A DNA stretch of 64,000 nucleotides. It comes from Chitinophagales bacterium (GTDB lineage Bacteria; Bacteroidota; Bacteroidia; Chitinophagales; Chitinophagaceae). The first letter of the stretch is position 1. Every line of letters starts with the position of its first letter. Shown here in pieces: positions 13,598 through 23,934 of the stretch. Under the pieces are notes generated by a model. It searched no databases, was not told where the DNA came from, and saw nothing but the letters and a program-made list of their open reading frames with translations. A program made the translations under genes and the position numbers. The stretch covers positions 186,001 through 250,000 of the forward strand of contig JAIXLO010000160.1 in the NCBI GenBank assembly GCA_026931325.1, read 5' to 3'.

Positions 13598-16456
13598 ATG
13601 CCATATTATTTAATAAAAACAAAATTTGGGTTAGATTATGTTGGATCAGAAGGAGATGGAACCAATATAAAACTAAAATGGTATGAAGCTTTTCCAACTA
13701 CCCAAACAAATTCAATAGCGTACAATATATATTATTCAACAACAGAAGATGGAGTTTTTTTCGAGCCCCCAAAATATGTAAGTGTTGATAATATATTTCA
13801 AAAAACATTTTTAGATTTTGTTCCCGGTCAATTATATTATTTTGCAATAAGACCAATAGAATATAATTCATTAATTTATGACTATAATCTATTAGTTGAT
13901 GCTGGAAATGGTTTAAAAGCGTATCAGCAAACATTTTTAAAAAACAATATTACTGCGGATGATTTAGTAATTCCTGTAGATGATGTTACTGGATTTCCAT
14001 CATTTGGAACATTAAAGATAGGCTATGAATTAATAGAATATTCTAGTGTTGATACTTTAACAAATACTTTTAATGTTTCATTGAGAGGCGCCAGAAATAC
14101 TATTGCTAAAATGCATAATACAGATGGCTATGATGGAAGTTTAAAGTTAGATCCAACCGTTATGTATTATTTAGCTGATGATGATTCTAAATTTGACAAA
14201 GTTATGATTTGTCAATCTAGATTTGAATATCCAAAATTTTCTTTCACACAAGCAGATGGTTATAAACAGGTAACAAAAGATTTATTATACACAGATTTAT
14301 CCATTAGTGATGAACAAAATATAGATTTTCCATCATATAGTTATGTTGGGTGGCACAGAACAGACCCAAGTAAATTAATAGCCGGCGAATGTATTGGTTC
14401 TTATATTGGAGGATATCAATTTTGCGCTGACGGATATGCAAATGTTGGCACAATGATAAGAAATATTTCTATGCAAGATGCCAATAATCAAAGACAAGAA
14501 ATGCTTCTTGAACAAACAGGAGAACCAGTTGTATTATTAAGAAAACAAACGACTGGAATAGTATGTACATGTTATCAACCAAGTAGCGAATATCATGATG
14601 ATAGATGCCCATATTGTTTTGGAGAAGGTACAATCATAAGGACTTCTGAAGGCTTTGAAGAAATTCAAAATATAAAAATTGGAGATAAAGTTTTATCTGC
14701 TAATGGAGAGTTTAATAAGGTAGTAGGAATTTCAAAGCAACCATATAGTGGAAAATTAAGATCTATAAAAACATCATCATCTGTAAATCCTATAATAGTT
14801 ACTCCAAATCATGAATTTGTTGCATTAAGAGGATCTCATAAAATGGTTCATAAATGTGGACCAAATACATCATGTAAAGCGTTTATATCAAGAGGAGATG
14901 GGCTAAGAGATCCAGATATTACACAATTAAAGAATGGAAAATATTATTTAAGATCTAACATAAAAAATCATAAGAGAAAGTCATTAGGAACTTTTAATTG
15001 TTTTGAAGATGCAATTACTAAATATGAAGAATATAACTTTGATCACTTTAAACCTGGACATGAATTAAAATGGGAATACGCTAAAGATTTAAATAAGAAT
15101 GACTGGATTGTCTCTAAATGGAATACATATGAGAATGATATTAAGGTAATTGAAATACCAAAAGAATTTCAAAAAAATACTAAATTGGGGGAAGGTAGAA
15201 TAGGCGATACAGTATTTGAAGTTAATGAAGAATTTTTATGGATTTGTGGACTATATATTGCTGAGGGAAGCAGTGGTAAAAGATCAATACAATTTGCTTT
15301 ACATAAAGATGAAATTGAATATCAAAATAGAGTAATTAATTATTTTAAATCAAAAAATTTTAATCCAAAATTAAGAACCGTTAAAAATTCAAAAGGAGTG
15401 GTTGTAGAAGTAAACAGCACCTCGCTATCAAAATGGTTTCCAGCATTACTAGGAAAATTATGCTACAACAAAAAAATACCGAATGAATTTACAACACTTC
15501 CAAAAAATAAAATAAGAGCAATTATAGATGGTATTTTTTGTGGTGATGGTTGTAAAAGAGATAATATCATTGCCCAAACATCTAAATATCTAGCCATTCA
15601 ATTAGTTGAATTATTACATAAAATTGGCAAGATGCCAATGGTTTCTATTGAGAACAAAAATAAATTAACAAAAAGTGGTAACAAGTTAAATACAGTATAT
15701 CATGTTAGTTATGAACCTGATACCTATTTAAGAGATAATAGAGTTTCCAAAAATAAAGGTAAATGGAAATTTAATGAGCATATGTTAACTATGATTTCAA
15801 ATATTGATGAAATTGACTATGATGGATACGTCTATAATTTAGAAATTGAAAATGATCATAGTTATGTCGTAGAAAATATTTTAGTGCATAATTGTTTTGG
15901 TACCAAATTTGTTCTAGGATATGACCAATATTTTAATCCTAGAAGATCTGATGGTAGAATATTGGTAAGATTTAGTCCTGGAGAAGATGATGTTAAGGTA
16001 TATGAAGCTGGATTAGAATCAGAATTTAATACAGAATGTTGGACATTAACTGTTCCTACTATCAAGGATAGGGACGTAATTGTAAGATATGATTTAGCAG
16101 ATAATGAAGAATATAGATATGAAGTTCTTTCTGTTACAAGACAGCGTACATTTTTAAGGCAGGAAGGTGGGCAAAAATTTAGAGTACAAAGAATAAGAAA
16201 AACTGATCCAGTTTATCAGATACGAGTATTTAAAAATACTTCAAAAATTCCAGAAACAATTTCTACAAGTTTTTCTTTTTCAAATGGAATTCCATTACAT
16301 AAACATGATTTTGTTATAAATGAAGGAGCTATTAGTAATATGAGTCAATTAACAAGTATTAGTCAAGGTCACAATCATTTAATAACATACAATTCTGCTA
16401 CTGGAAAACTAGAAGTATCTGAAGTTCTTGGTCATAAACACGAAATTATTATATAA
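13598..16456 (+). CDS. Intein-containing virion structural protein (precursor)
   Basis: The 952-residue precursor contains a 426-residue intein (residues 340-765), leaving a 526-residue mature protein. The N-extein starts with a fibronectin III-like domain (about 1-95: IKLKWYEAF...YYFAIRPIE). Before the junction, C323-x-C325 and C337-P-Y form three quarters of a four-Cys metal site; the fourth Cys is supplied by Cys766, the first C-extein residue, only after splicing. The C-extein continues FGTKFVLGYDQYFNPRR and a beta region. It ends with three H-x-H-like motifs (HKHDF, GHNH, GHKHEI), which resemble metal-binding His sites in trimeric phage fibres. It lies 7 bp before the next structural gene. 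The exact position in the virion is unknown; neck or baseplate periphery is plausible. Confidence 0.7.
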   Translation: MPYYLIKTKFGLDYVGSEGDGTNIKLKWYEAFPTTQTNSIAYNIYYSTTEDGVFFEPPKYVSVDNIFQKTFLDFVPGQLYYFAIRPIEYNSLIYDYNLLVDAGNGLKAYQQTFLKNNITADDLVIPVDDVTGFPSFGTLKIGYELIEYSSVDTLTNTFNVSLRGARNTIAKMHNTDGYDGSLKLDPTVMYYLADDDSKFDKVMICQSRFEYPKFSFTQADGYKQVTKDLLYTDLSISDEQNIDFPSYSYVGWHRTDPSKLIAGECIGSYIGGYQFCADGYANVGTMIRNISMQDANNQRQEMLLEQTGEPVVLLRKQTTGIVCTCYQPSSEYHDDRCPYCFGEGTIIRTSEGFEEIQNIKIGDKVLSANGEFNKVVGISKQPYSGKLRSIKTSSSVNPIIVTPNHEFVALRGSHKMVHKCGPNTSCKAFISRGDGLRDPDITQLKNGKYYLRSNIKNHKRKSLGTFNCFEDAITKYEEYNFDHFKPGHELKWEYAKDLNKNDWIVSKWNTYENDIKVIEIPKEFQKNTKLGEGRIGDTVFEVNEEFLWICGLYIAEGSSGKRSIQFALHKDEIEYQNRVINYFKSKNFNPKLRTVKNSKGVVVEVNSTSLSKWFPALLGKLCYNKKIPNEFTTLPKNKIRAIIDGIFCGDGCKRDNIIAQTSKYLAIQLVELLHKIGKMPMVSIENKNKLTKSGNKLNTVYHVSYEPDTYLRDNRVSKNKGKWKFNEHMLTMISNIDEIDYDGYVYNLEIENDHSYVVENILVHNCFGTKFVLGYDQYFNPRRSDGRILVRFSPGEDDVKVYEAGLESEFNTECWTLTVPTIKDRDVIVRYDLADNEEYRYEVLSVTRQRTFLRQEGGQKFRVQRIRKTDPVYQIRVFKNTSKIPETISTSFSFSNGIPLHKHDFVINEGAISNMSQLTSISQGHNHLITYNSATGKLEVSEVLGHKHEIII
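14615..15892 (+). mobile_element. Intein with LAGLIDADG homing endonuclease
   Basis: The element encodes 426 residues, from Cys340 to Asn765 of the precursor. Splicing motifs are complete. Block A is C-F-G-E-G-T-I-I-R-T with the IKIGDKVLS strand. Block B is T-P-N-H. The C-terminal blocks are DGYVYNLEIENDHSYVVENILV-H-N, followed by Cys +1. The endonuclease part has two dodecapeptide-like motifs, LWICGLYIAEGS (547-558) and AIIDGIFCGDG (641-651), with an acidic residue in each. The 8-bp sequence TGTTTTGG occurs at both DNA junctions (14615 and 15893), so a clean deletion restores the uninterrupted gene. It appears intact, so splicing and homing are likely active. Confidence 0.93.
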
Positions 16457-16462
16457 GGTAAA

Positions 16463-17641
16463 ATGCAAAATTTTTTTGGATCAGGAAGATTAGCTGTAAA
16501 TACAAATGATTTTAAAAATCATACAAATGGAAGTACTCTTAAGCATGAGTCATCAACTATAACCATTTCTCCAACAGTTATTTTAGATGGTTATGAAGCT
16601 GATAATGTTAAAGCCGCTTTAGTTAGACTTGGTGAAATAACAAATAATTTATCTAATGAAGCAACGACTACTGTATTAGGATTAATTCAGATGACGGGAG
16701 ATTTAGATAATGTTGGTAGTTCTCCGAAAGTTAAAAGAGTAACTGGTAACTCTGGTTCTATATTAGAATCTGATGCTAGAACAGTTAGTTTTACTCATAC
16801 AACTTCTGGAACAAATGTTATTGGTTTTAAATCTTCAAGCACTTCTCCATCAGATCTTGAAATTAGATCGCAAACATCTTCTGTAAATTTATTTTCAAGT
16901 GCAAATGGTGGCGCTTTAGCATTAAAAACTGGAGCAAGAAATACATTATCAGGCTCCTCAAGAAATGGTTCTTATGCAGTATATTTAGGATCAACTGACG
17001 TAGTGCTATCAGCCAATAATTTAGCCTCTTCTGTAAATGTATTAGGATTATTTAAAAATGTTACAACAACAGAAGTACCATCACCAATAAATAACGCCGT
17101 TTATGTAGCAGACGCCAGTGCAGATCAGTCAAGTTCACCTGTTGATGGTTCCGTTTTATATTCAAGAAGTGGTAAGCTAAAAGTAAAATATGCAAATGGT
17201 GATAATTTTATTTTAGGAGATCATCCAGATGAATGGATATCTGGAGAGGCTTCATATAGAAAAGTTTATAATAGAGTGGCAAATGTTGGAACATCAAGTA
17301 TGGGTCCAGTTGAAGTATTTGCAATAGCGGCGACAGCAGAGCCATGGATGGCATTTGTAGAATCTACAATTATTGGCGCTGGCGTTGGTGGTATGGCTAC
17401 ATACAAAATATATGGAGCTTATTATTTTGATGGTGGTGGCGGCGGAATAACTCAAATAGATCCAATAAATATAGTTGAACAAAGAAATCTTGGCACTACT
17501 GCTGTAGACTGGAATCCTCCAAGCTTTAATCCATCTGGTACAGGATTAACAACATTAACTCTATATTCTGGTGATCATACTTCTGGAAGCGTAATAGATT
17601 GGGTTGCTTATACTACATGCGTAGTATATTCTGCGTTGTAA
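16463..17641 (+). CDS. Virion structural protein, fibre-like
   Basis: This 392-residue, Ser/Thr/Gly-rich beta protein begins 7 bp after the intein-bearing gene; AAGGTAAA precedes the ATG. Residues 65-95 contain TTTVLGLIQMTGDLDNVGSSPKVKRV, the same GDL-x-x-x-x-x-x-P-x-V unit as in the Gly-rich fibre protein at 8292. The middle is a regular strand-turn region (SSVNLFSSANGGALALKTGARN). The last 120 residues (WISGEASYRKVYNRV to the C-terminus) look like a separate globular head domain. It is probably a tail or collar fibre. The motif shared across strands suggests that the two fibres share a trimerisation or shaft element. Confidence 0.6.
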   Translation: MQNFFGSGRLAVNTNDFKNHTNGSTLKHESSTITISPTVILDGYEADNVKAALVRLGEITNNLSNEATTTVLGLIQMTGDLDNVGSSPKVKRVTGNSGSILESDARTVSFTHTTSGTNVIGFKSSSTSPSDLEIRSQTSSVNLFSSANGGALALKTGARNTLSGSSRNGSYAVYLGSTDVVLSANNLASSVNVLGLFKNVTTTEVPSPINNAVYVADASADQSSSPVDGSVLYSRSGKLKVKYANGDNFILGDHPDEWISGEASYRKVYNRVANVGTSSMGPVEVFAIAATAEPWMAFVESTIIGAGVGGMATYKIYGAYYFDGGGGGITQIDPINIVEQRNLGTTAVDWNPPSFNPSGTGLTTLTLYSGDHTSGSVIDWVAYTTCVVYSAL

Positions 17642-17669
17642 TAAAATTATATTAAAAATAGAGAAAAAA

Positions 17670-18044
17670 ATGGATATGTCATTAGCAATACTTTTTAGTT
17701 GGCAATTTGTGCTACTTTGTTTAGGAATTTCTGCAGTAGTATATATAATTAGATTAGTTGTAGAGTATCTTTTACAAACTTTTCATAAAAAAGAATCTAA
17801 ATTGTGGGTTGCAGTAATTTTACCTGCATTACCTATATTTGTAGGATTATTTTTTGGATTAAAAATAAACTCATATCCTTATCCTGAAGGAGTAAGTACA
17901 TTAGGAGCCCATTCAATATTTGGATTGGTTGCCGGACTTTTATCGGGATTAGTATATAAAATAGTTAAAGAATTAATTTCTTCAAAAAGTCAAAATATGG
18001 GGCAATTAACTGAAGATTTAAAAAATTCAATAGTAAAAGAATAA
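17670..18044 (+). CDS. Small membrane protein with three predicted TM segments, holin candidate
   Basis: The 124-residue protein has hydrophobic segments at about 4-36, 45-64 and 80-99, and a charged C-terminal tail (KELISSKSQ...DLKNSIVKE). A Pro/Gly loop (SYPYPEGVSTLG) separates TM2 and TM3. Size, three-TM topology and a charged C-terminus match class I holins. However, it lies between two fibre genes with no endolysin beside it in this window, so the assignment is tentative. It could instead be a superinfection or virion-assembly membrane protein. GAGAAAAAA upstream of ATG 17670 supports that start; ATG 17676 is possible. Confidence 0.5.
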   Translation: MDMSLAILFSWQFVLLCLGISAVVYIIRLVVEYLLQTFHKKESKLWVAVILPALPIFVGLFFGLKINSYPYPEGVSTLGAHSIFGLVAGLLSGLVYKIVKELISSKSQNMGQLTEDLKNSIVKE

Positions 18045-18059
18045 GTTGTTTGGAGAATA

Positions 18060-21000
18060 ATGAGTAACTATCCTACATCAATAGATGATGATTCGACATT
18101 GCCATCTGTATATGACAATATAACGGAGATTGGTGCCGAAGCGATTAATGCATTAAAAGACGCAGTTATAAATATTGAAGAAGAGCTTGGGACCAGTTTA
18201 TCTGGTTCGGTATCATCATTGTCTTCAAGATTAAATCAATCTTTGGAGCCAGATGGAACAATAAAAACTTCGGCAATACTATCTTTAGGATTAGTTACTC
18301 TTCCAATAACTAATTCTCAAATTTCCGATACTGCACAAATAAGTGAATATAAATTAAGTTTAGACTATCCTACTTCAGATTTATATAATTTAATCCAAAA
18401 TGCACAAATAGCTGCAGATAATTCACAAAATTGGATAAATTTAAATGGAACAAAGATCTCTTCACATATATCTGGTTCATCATTTAATCATAATTTAGCA
18501 GATATTAGAGTTTCAGCAAGTACATTAGATTATTTAAAGAATAAATATAATGTAAATAGAAATAATACCAATGCGTATACATTAATCAATGATGTAAATA
18601 ATGAATTAGTTACTCATCAAAAATTAGACGGATTAACTGCTTCTACATCTGTAATAGAAACAGTTGGTGGATCAAATTATCCTGATAATTATTCGCATAT
18701 TGCATCGTCAATATATATAAATTCATCAGGATTTGTTAGTATTCCACAAATAGTACAAGATTTGCAATCCTTGGTTGAATTTATAGACAATACTTCATTG
18801 TTATTGTATGGTAGTAGAATACAGAATTTTTATTCTAATGGAGTGTCTAGAGCTTCTAGATCATCTCGATTAACTTCAGATAATGAAGGACAAGAACTCG
18901 TACCATTTACTACAGTTAAAACTTATTTGAGAAATGATGGTACCTCATCTTCACCAATAGATGACATTGATGCTGGTGATGATATTATTCAATTTACTCC
19001 GGCGCAAACAGTATTAGATACAAATGTTTTTGATGCTCAATTTTCATTAGTAAATGTCGGTGACATTGTTATTGTCAATTACGGAACAGTAGAATCGTCT
19101 TTTATAATAAAAGAAAAGAAATATAAACAATCTGGTGGAATTAAACAATTTGTAGTTAGAATAAATGGTACAAACTTAATGTATTCTACTACTGCAACAG
19201 CAAAAATAGTAAAAAAATCATATCATACAAATAAACAGCATGTATTGGCTTTGGGACAAGCAATTAATGATTTTTCTGATATGCCATCATTAACATGTGT
19301 ACATCCAAGAAGCGCTTCGGTATTAGGTATTGGATTTAATCCTAATTTAATTGATTCAAGTCATTATAATTTGTATCTACAAATTTATCCAACTGGAGAT
19401 CCTACAGAAAGTAGCTTTATTCTACCAGCAATTGATATAACTGGAAATTTTGGTACTACACCTGGCAAATATACATTAAAATCAATAATTGAGAGTACAA
19501 ATAAAGCTTTTAGAAGCGTTGCAAAAAACTATAGATTTGTTGCATATGAATATAATGGTGAATTTGGTATTGCACTATCTGATCCTTACAATAACACAAG
19601 CTTTTCTATAATTAGTGGAATAGTTGATGTTAATGGAGCATATGATCAAACAGCTACACAATCAGCTTATCCAAAAAATGTAATAGATCTTTTTGATTAT
19701 ACAGATCCATTAGCTCAAAATCAAAAAGCAAAAGATGCATTAGGTTTTGGACCATCGGCAGCAAATGTTGCAAGTCCTCCATACTTGAATACATTTGATA
19801 GTGCAGAACAGGCAATTATACCAACAAAAATATATTGTCCATTAAAAAGAAATTTTTATTATGTCAATGGTTCAGAAAAGGAAACATTTGAACATGAAAA
19901 AAATCAATTAATAGATTCTTATGGAGATGGATATTGGAATGCACTTGTTGTAAATAAAATTACATTCCCAGATCCAAATGGAAGAGTAGAAACAACATAT
20001 AGAGTATTATTAGATTTAACATCAACGTCATTGAAAATTGGTAAAACTCTTGTTATACAAGCACCAAACGATGATGGATATTTTATAGACTCAGGAAGAT
20101 TTATAATATCTTACATTTCATCAAGTAGTTGTAATTGTGATGGATATTCTGCTTATACAGATATTACCGTATATGATGCTGTTCATGGTCAAGAAACTTC
20201 TCCACAAACAACATTAAATATAGGCACAACAGTAAAACTATATTTTAATTTTGATACGATCTCATTTAACAGTCAAACAGCAACTGATTATACTTCTTTA
20301 TATGTATACAAAAGATATTTTGAAGTATATGTAAATCAGGATGGTAAAACTTTCTCTCATGAAAGAGCCAGAATGTTAATAAATGGTTTAGATGGTTCTG
20401 TTAATGGTCAAACATTATATGGCTCTACATCATTAGCTAATTTTGATTTAGTCTATGTATCGCCAAAATTGACAGGATATAAATATGGCACTTTAAATAA
20501 GATAAATCTTAGAATTTTAAGCTATGATTCTACTAGTGGCATCATAACTGGACATTTATCAAATTTTGATGGAACATCATATAACTCAATTGGACCTGTA
20601 ACCACAGGATTTATTGGACAAGTATTAAGATTTTATGATGAATCAAATATTGATTACGTAGAATTAATTCTAGATATCGATTCTGGTGTAACATCATTTT
20701 CAAATCAAAGAATAGATATACAATTATTTAAATCGCTAGAAGACGATCAAGAAGTCTTTTTATTAGGATCATGTCAATTAAATGATTCTACAAAAGAAAT
20801 AAATAATTTAAATGATTTAAGAGAATTTGGAAATGTTAGTGAGCAGAATTTTACTAAAAGTGCAATTGATTTTGTAGGATTAGGAGAAAGATACTTACAT
20901 TCTAATGGAATTGTTTCTGGATTTGATTTATCATCAAATACTCCAAATCCAGCTAATAATCAAATTTATTTAGCTGGCGGTATAGCATCAGTTAATGGTA

Positions 21001-23933
21001 AATTTATATTAATGAACCCAGATACTGTTGAAATACCACTATTAAGAGAACTTGATGTACCTAATAGCTTATTATACAGAATTTTATGGGCTGTATGTAT
21101 AAACGATAAAAATGAATATATTACAATACCAATAACCGACATTGAATCTTCTGGCGTATTTACTCCAGGATCAAGAAAAGTTACAGCTTATGATGTTGTA
21201 AATCTTACTCAATATTCAATTGAATCAACTACATTTGCGAAATTGGTAAATAGAAAAGATTTATTACCATTGTATTTAGTTAACTGTGCAATAACTGGTA
21301 GCTCATCCCCATTTACTGCAACATTAACATTATCCGATGTTAGAAAATACGCTTACAGTACAGATAGTAGCCTAATAAAATATTCTTCAGATAAAGAATT
21401 TGGTAATTTTAGAGTTGTTGGCGCTGCATTAAATTGGGCAAAATATAATTCATCAAATGTAACTTATATATCTCTAAAAGGAGCTAATGAGTTAGTTGAC
21501 TTTGATTTAGATTTAAATACAGGAAAAACATTAGTTATAGACGGAGAAAATAATTGTACATTAACTTTTATTGATAACAAAATTAATGTAAGTAATGTAA
21601 CTTTTAAAAATCTTACAATAACCATGTTATCTAGTACAATTAATCCAATAGTTCTTGGACAAAATTGTAGACTAGAAAATGTAACAATAAATGGCACATA
21701 TACATCAGCAATATCTTCTGATGGTTATTTTATGAGTTTAAATACTGGCACAACATTAGATACAGTATCATTAAATCTAAGTTATTCTAGCAGTAGATTG
21801 TCAACAAATAAAGCGATAATGATTGTTGGAAATTCAGTAAAAATAGATAAATTAACGGCGGTTGATTCTTTTACGGCTAGCTTGGATGCAAATCCATATT
21901 TAATATATGCTGATAGTAAATCTAGTATAGATATCACAAACTCTAGTTTATTGGGTGCAAATAGAAGTTTAATATATTTAAATAATTGTAGCAAAGTTAA
22001 TATTGATAATGTATCATTTTCAAGTCTATTGACTGGAACATTAATAACTGGATATAATACAGCATTAATTTCTAACTATCAGGTTGGTGGTACTTTATAT
22101 ATAAGATCAACGACAAGTATTAATGATATTAAAGTAACAAACTGCTCATTTTCTTCATCAATTGAGCATAGATTAAATTTTATAACTAATGTAGTTGATC
22201 AAAACTTATCAGATATAAGATTGAGAGATTTTGAAATTAGCCAATGTCATTTTACTGACAATTTTTCATCAGTATTTCAGCACGCTTCTATTGGTGTAGT
22301 TTTTGATACAGCAGCAACAACTTCAACTAATACAGTTTATTTAGAAAATTATAAAATATTAAATAATACATGTAATAGAGACCAACAATTTATAATTTCT
22401 GCAAAGAAACATTCAGATAATAAGATGTATTTAAGATTATGTCCAATTGGAATGACTATCGCAGGAAATATTTGTGGATTTATTGGATATTTCTTATCTG
22501 AATCTAAAAAAACTGAAATACCGTATACAGCAAATACAAATAATAGACATAGTTCTAATTTAGTTATTAAAAATAACAATTGTCATATGATGGGTAATAC
22601 TGATGGTTATGGAGCAGTATTTAATATCTCCAAATTAGTAACCGGAACTACAACAAATATGACGACAAGACCAACTGCTTCAACTTTAATTGAGGGGAAT
22701 GTTGTAAGTTATATCCATGCCGGTATATCTCACAATACCGCTTCATCATTAAAAATAATTAATAATGATATGCCAGCCTGTGACCAAAGTGTTATGACAC
22801 TTAATGGATATCCTGTAGATGAAACTATATCGTACTCAATATTTGTTGACGCATTAAAACATACTTCTTCTGGAACTGATCCTAAGTCAGACGAGAACTC
22901 TGCATGTATAATAGACGGGAATACAATTTATAAGGGCTATTGGTATACTGCTGGAGGAAGTATAACTACTTACACGCCTTTTGGATATATTTACAGCAAA
23001 TCATCTTGTACAATTACAAATAATATTTGTAAAGATACTGGAGGTATTCCTGATTTTGGAGTTAGAGTTGCTGCAGGAGATTGTGTAATAACAAATAATA
23101 GAGTAAGCAATGATACAACTGGTGGAGAATATTTTGGATTTTCGAATACAGAGTCAACGCCATGGGACGGTTCATTATCAAAAGGTATAGTATCAAATAA
23201 TTTTATGGATAACTATAGCTTATCTGGTGGTAAGGATAATTTTGTAAAAGATAATTTTCCAAATACATGGGTTGTTGAAAAAAATATAAATCAAGTTGGG
23301 TATGAATTTATATCATTAACTGATGGTAGTGTTCAATATTTAAATGATGGTTATAGTAGTCAAGATAATGTTTCAATTGCTGCCGCAAATACTGGCTTAG
23401 TTGCAAAAATGAACGATGATGCTTCGACAACAATTCCTACAGCATTTGGAATGTCATTAAAAACTGTATTATATGGCGGAATTGCTCAAAGAAATTATTC
23501 GTGGTCATTTAATTTGAATAATAGGTTGCCAACAAATGTAAAAATTATGTCAGTTAAGTTAAATATGAATAAAAGTTCTACTGTTGTAGAAACAACTCCT
23601 GCCGCTTCATTTAGATTGGCTATCGGTAGAATGAATAGTACATTTAGTACACAAGAAGATTTAATAGATATGTCAGGTACATTATTAAGTACAACGGCTG
23701 ATGCTTCAGTTGAAACATCGTCTCTATTGTTTGATGCAATAGGATCTAGTGCATTTAATGCAGCTTCTTCAGTAGCCAATATTCCATTAAATGTAGATCT
23801 ATCATCATTAACTGAGTTACTTGTTACACGAGATAGAAGCCCAATAATTGTTTCATTTAGGGCATACTTCTATCCATCTGGAATTTTATTTCTTTTGTTT
23901 GTGTCACCTATATTAATTAAGTATAGATGGTAA
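18060..23933 (+). CDS. Giant tail fibre/tailspike-like protein with beta-helix
   Basis: This is a 1957-residue protein. Residues 1-110 (M-S-N-Y-P-T-S-I-D-D-D, ITEIGAEAINALKDAVINIEEELG, LPITNSQI) resemble an N-terminal particle-attachment region common in large-phage fibres, with a helix likely to trimerise. The middle has several beta modules with GD- or GK-containing strands. Residues about 1135-1700 are right-handed beta-helix coils (VTNCSFSS, IKNNNC, IEGNVV, CIIDGNTI, CTITNNIC, CVITNNRV), typical of receptor-binding or polysaccharide-degrading spikes. No catalytic acidic pair can be assigned by eye. The C-terminal 200 residues form another domain and end in an unusually hydrophobic tail (FLLFVSPILIKYRW). 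Six Asp-Gly-Tyr tripeptides occur. GGAGAATA precedes the ATG. Confidence 0.75.
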   Translation: MSNYPTSIDDDSTLPSVYDNITEIGAEAINALKDAVINIEEELGTSLSGSVSSLSSRLNQSLEPDGTIKTSAILSLGLVTLPITNSQISDTAQISEYKLSLDYPTSDLYNLIQNAQIAADNSQNWINLNGTKISSHISGSSFNHNLADIRVSASTLDYLKNKYNVNRNNTNAYTLINDVNNELVTHQKLDGLTASTSVIETVGGSNYPDNYSHIASSIYINSSGFVSIPQIVQDLQSLVEFIDNTSLLLYGSRIQNFYSNGVSRASRSSRLTSDNEGQELVPFTTVKTYLRNDGTSSSPIDDIDAGDDIIQFTPAQTVLDTNVFDAQFSLVNVGDIVIVNYGTVESSFIIKEKKYKQSGGIKQFVVRINGTNLMYSTTATAKIVKKSYHTNKQHVLALGQAINDFSDMPSLTCVHPRSASVLGIGFNPNLIDSSHYNLYLQIYPTGDPTESSFILPAIDITGNFGTTPGKYTLKSIIESTNKAFRSVAKNYRFVAYEYNGEFGIALSDPYNNTSFSIISGIVDVNGAYDQTATQSAYPKNVIDLFDYTDPLAQNQKAKDALGFGPSAANVASPPYLNTFDSAEQAIIPTKIYCPLKRNFYYVNGSEKETFEHEKNQLIDSYGDGYWNALVVNKITFPDPNGRVETTYRVLLDLTSTSLKIGKTLVIQAPNDDGYFIDSGRFIISYISSSSCNCDGYSAYTDITVYDAVHGQETSPQTTLNIGTTVKLYFNFDTISFNSQTATDYTSLYVYKRYFEVYVNQDGKTFSHERARMLINGLDGSVNGQTLYGSTSLANFDLVYVSPKLTGYKYGTLNKINLRILSYDSTSGIITGHLSNFDGTSYNSIGPVTTGFIGQVLRFYDESNIDYVELILDIDSGVTSFSNQRIDIQLFKSLEDDQEVFLLGSCQLNDSTKEINNLNDLREFGNVSEQNFTKSAIDFVGLGERYLHSNGIVSGFDLSSNTPNPANNQIYLAGGIASVNGKFILMNPDTVEIPLLRELDVPNSLLYRILWAVCINDKNEYITIPITDIESSGVFTPGSRKVTAYDVVNLTQYSIESTTFAKLVNRKDLLPLYLVNCAITGSSSPFTATLTLSDVRKYAYSTDSSLIKYSSDKEFGNFRVVGAALNWAKYNSSNVTYISLKGANELVDFDLDLNTGKTLVIDGENNCTLTFIDNKINVSNVTFKNLTITMLSSTINPIVLGQNCRLENVTINGTYTSAISSDGYFMSLNTGTTLDTVSLNLSYSSSRLSTNKAIMIVGNSVKIDKLTAVDSFTASLDANPYLIYADSKSSIDITNSSLLGANRSLIYLNNCSKVNIDNVSFSSLLTGTLITGYNTALISNYQVGGTLYIRSTTSINDIKVTNCSFSSSIEHRLNFITNVVDQNLSDIRLRDFEISQCHFTDNFSSVFQHASIGVVFDTAATTSTNTVYLENYKILNNTCNRDQQFIISAKKHSDNKMYLRLCPIGMTIAGNICGFIGYFLSESKKTEIPYTANTNNRHSSNLVIKNNNCHMMGNTDGYGAVFNISKLVTGTTTNMTTRPTASTLIEGNVVSYIHAGISHNTASSLKIINNDMPACDQSVMTLNGYPVDETISYSIFVDALKHTSSGTDPKSDENSACIIDGNTIYKGYWYTAGGSITTYTPFGYIYSKSSCTITNNICKDTGGIPDFGVRVAAGDCVITNNRVSNDTTGGEYFGFSNTESTPWDGSLSKGIVSNNFMDNYSLSGGKDNFVKDNFPNTWVVEKNINQVGYEFISLTDGSVQYLNDGYSSQDNVSIAAANTGLVAKMNDDASTTIPTAFGMSLKTVLYGGIAQRNYSWSFNLNNRLPTNVKIMSVKLNMNKSSTVVETTPAASFRLAIGRMNSTFSTQEDLIDMSGTLLSTTADASVETSSLLFDAIGSSAFNAASSVANIPLNVDLSSLTELLVTRDRSPIIVSFRAYFYPSGILFLLFVSPILIKYRW

Positions 23934-23934
23934 T

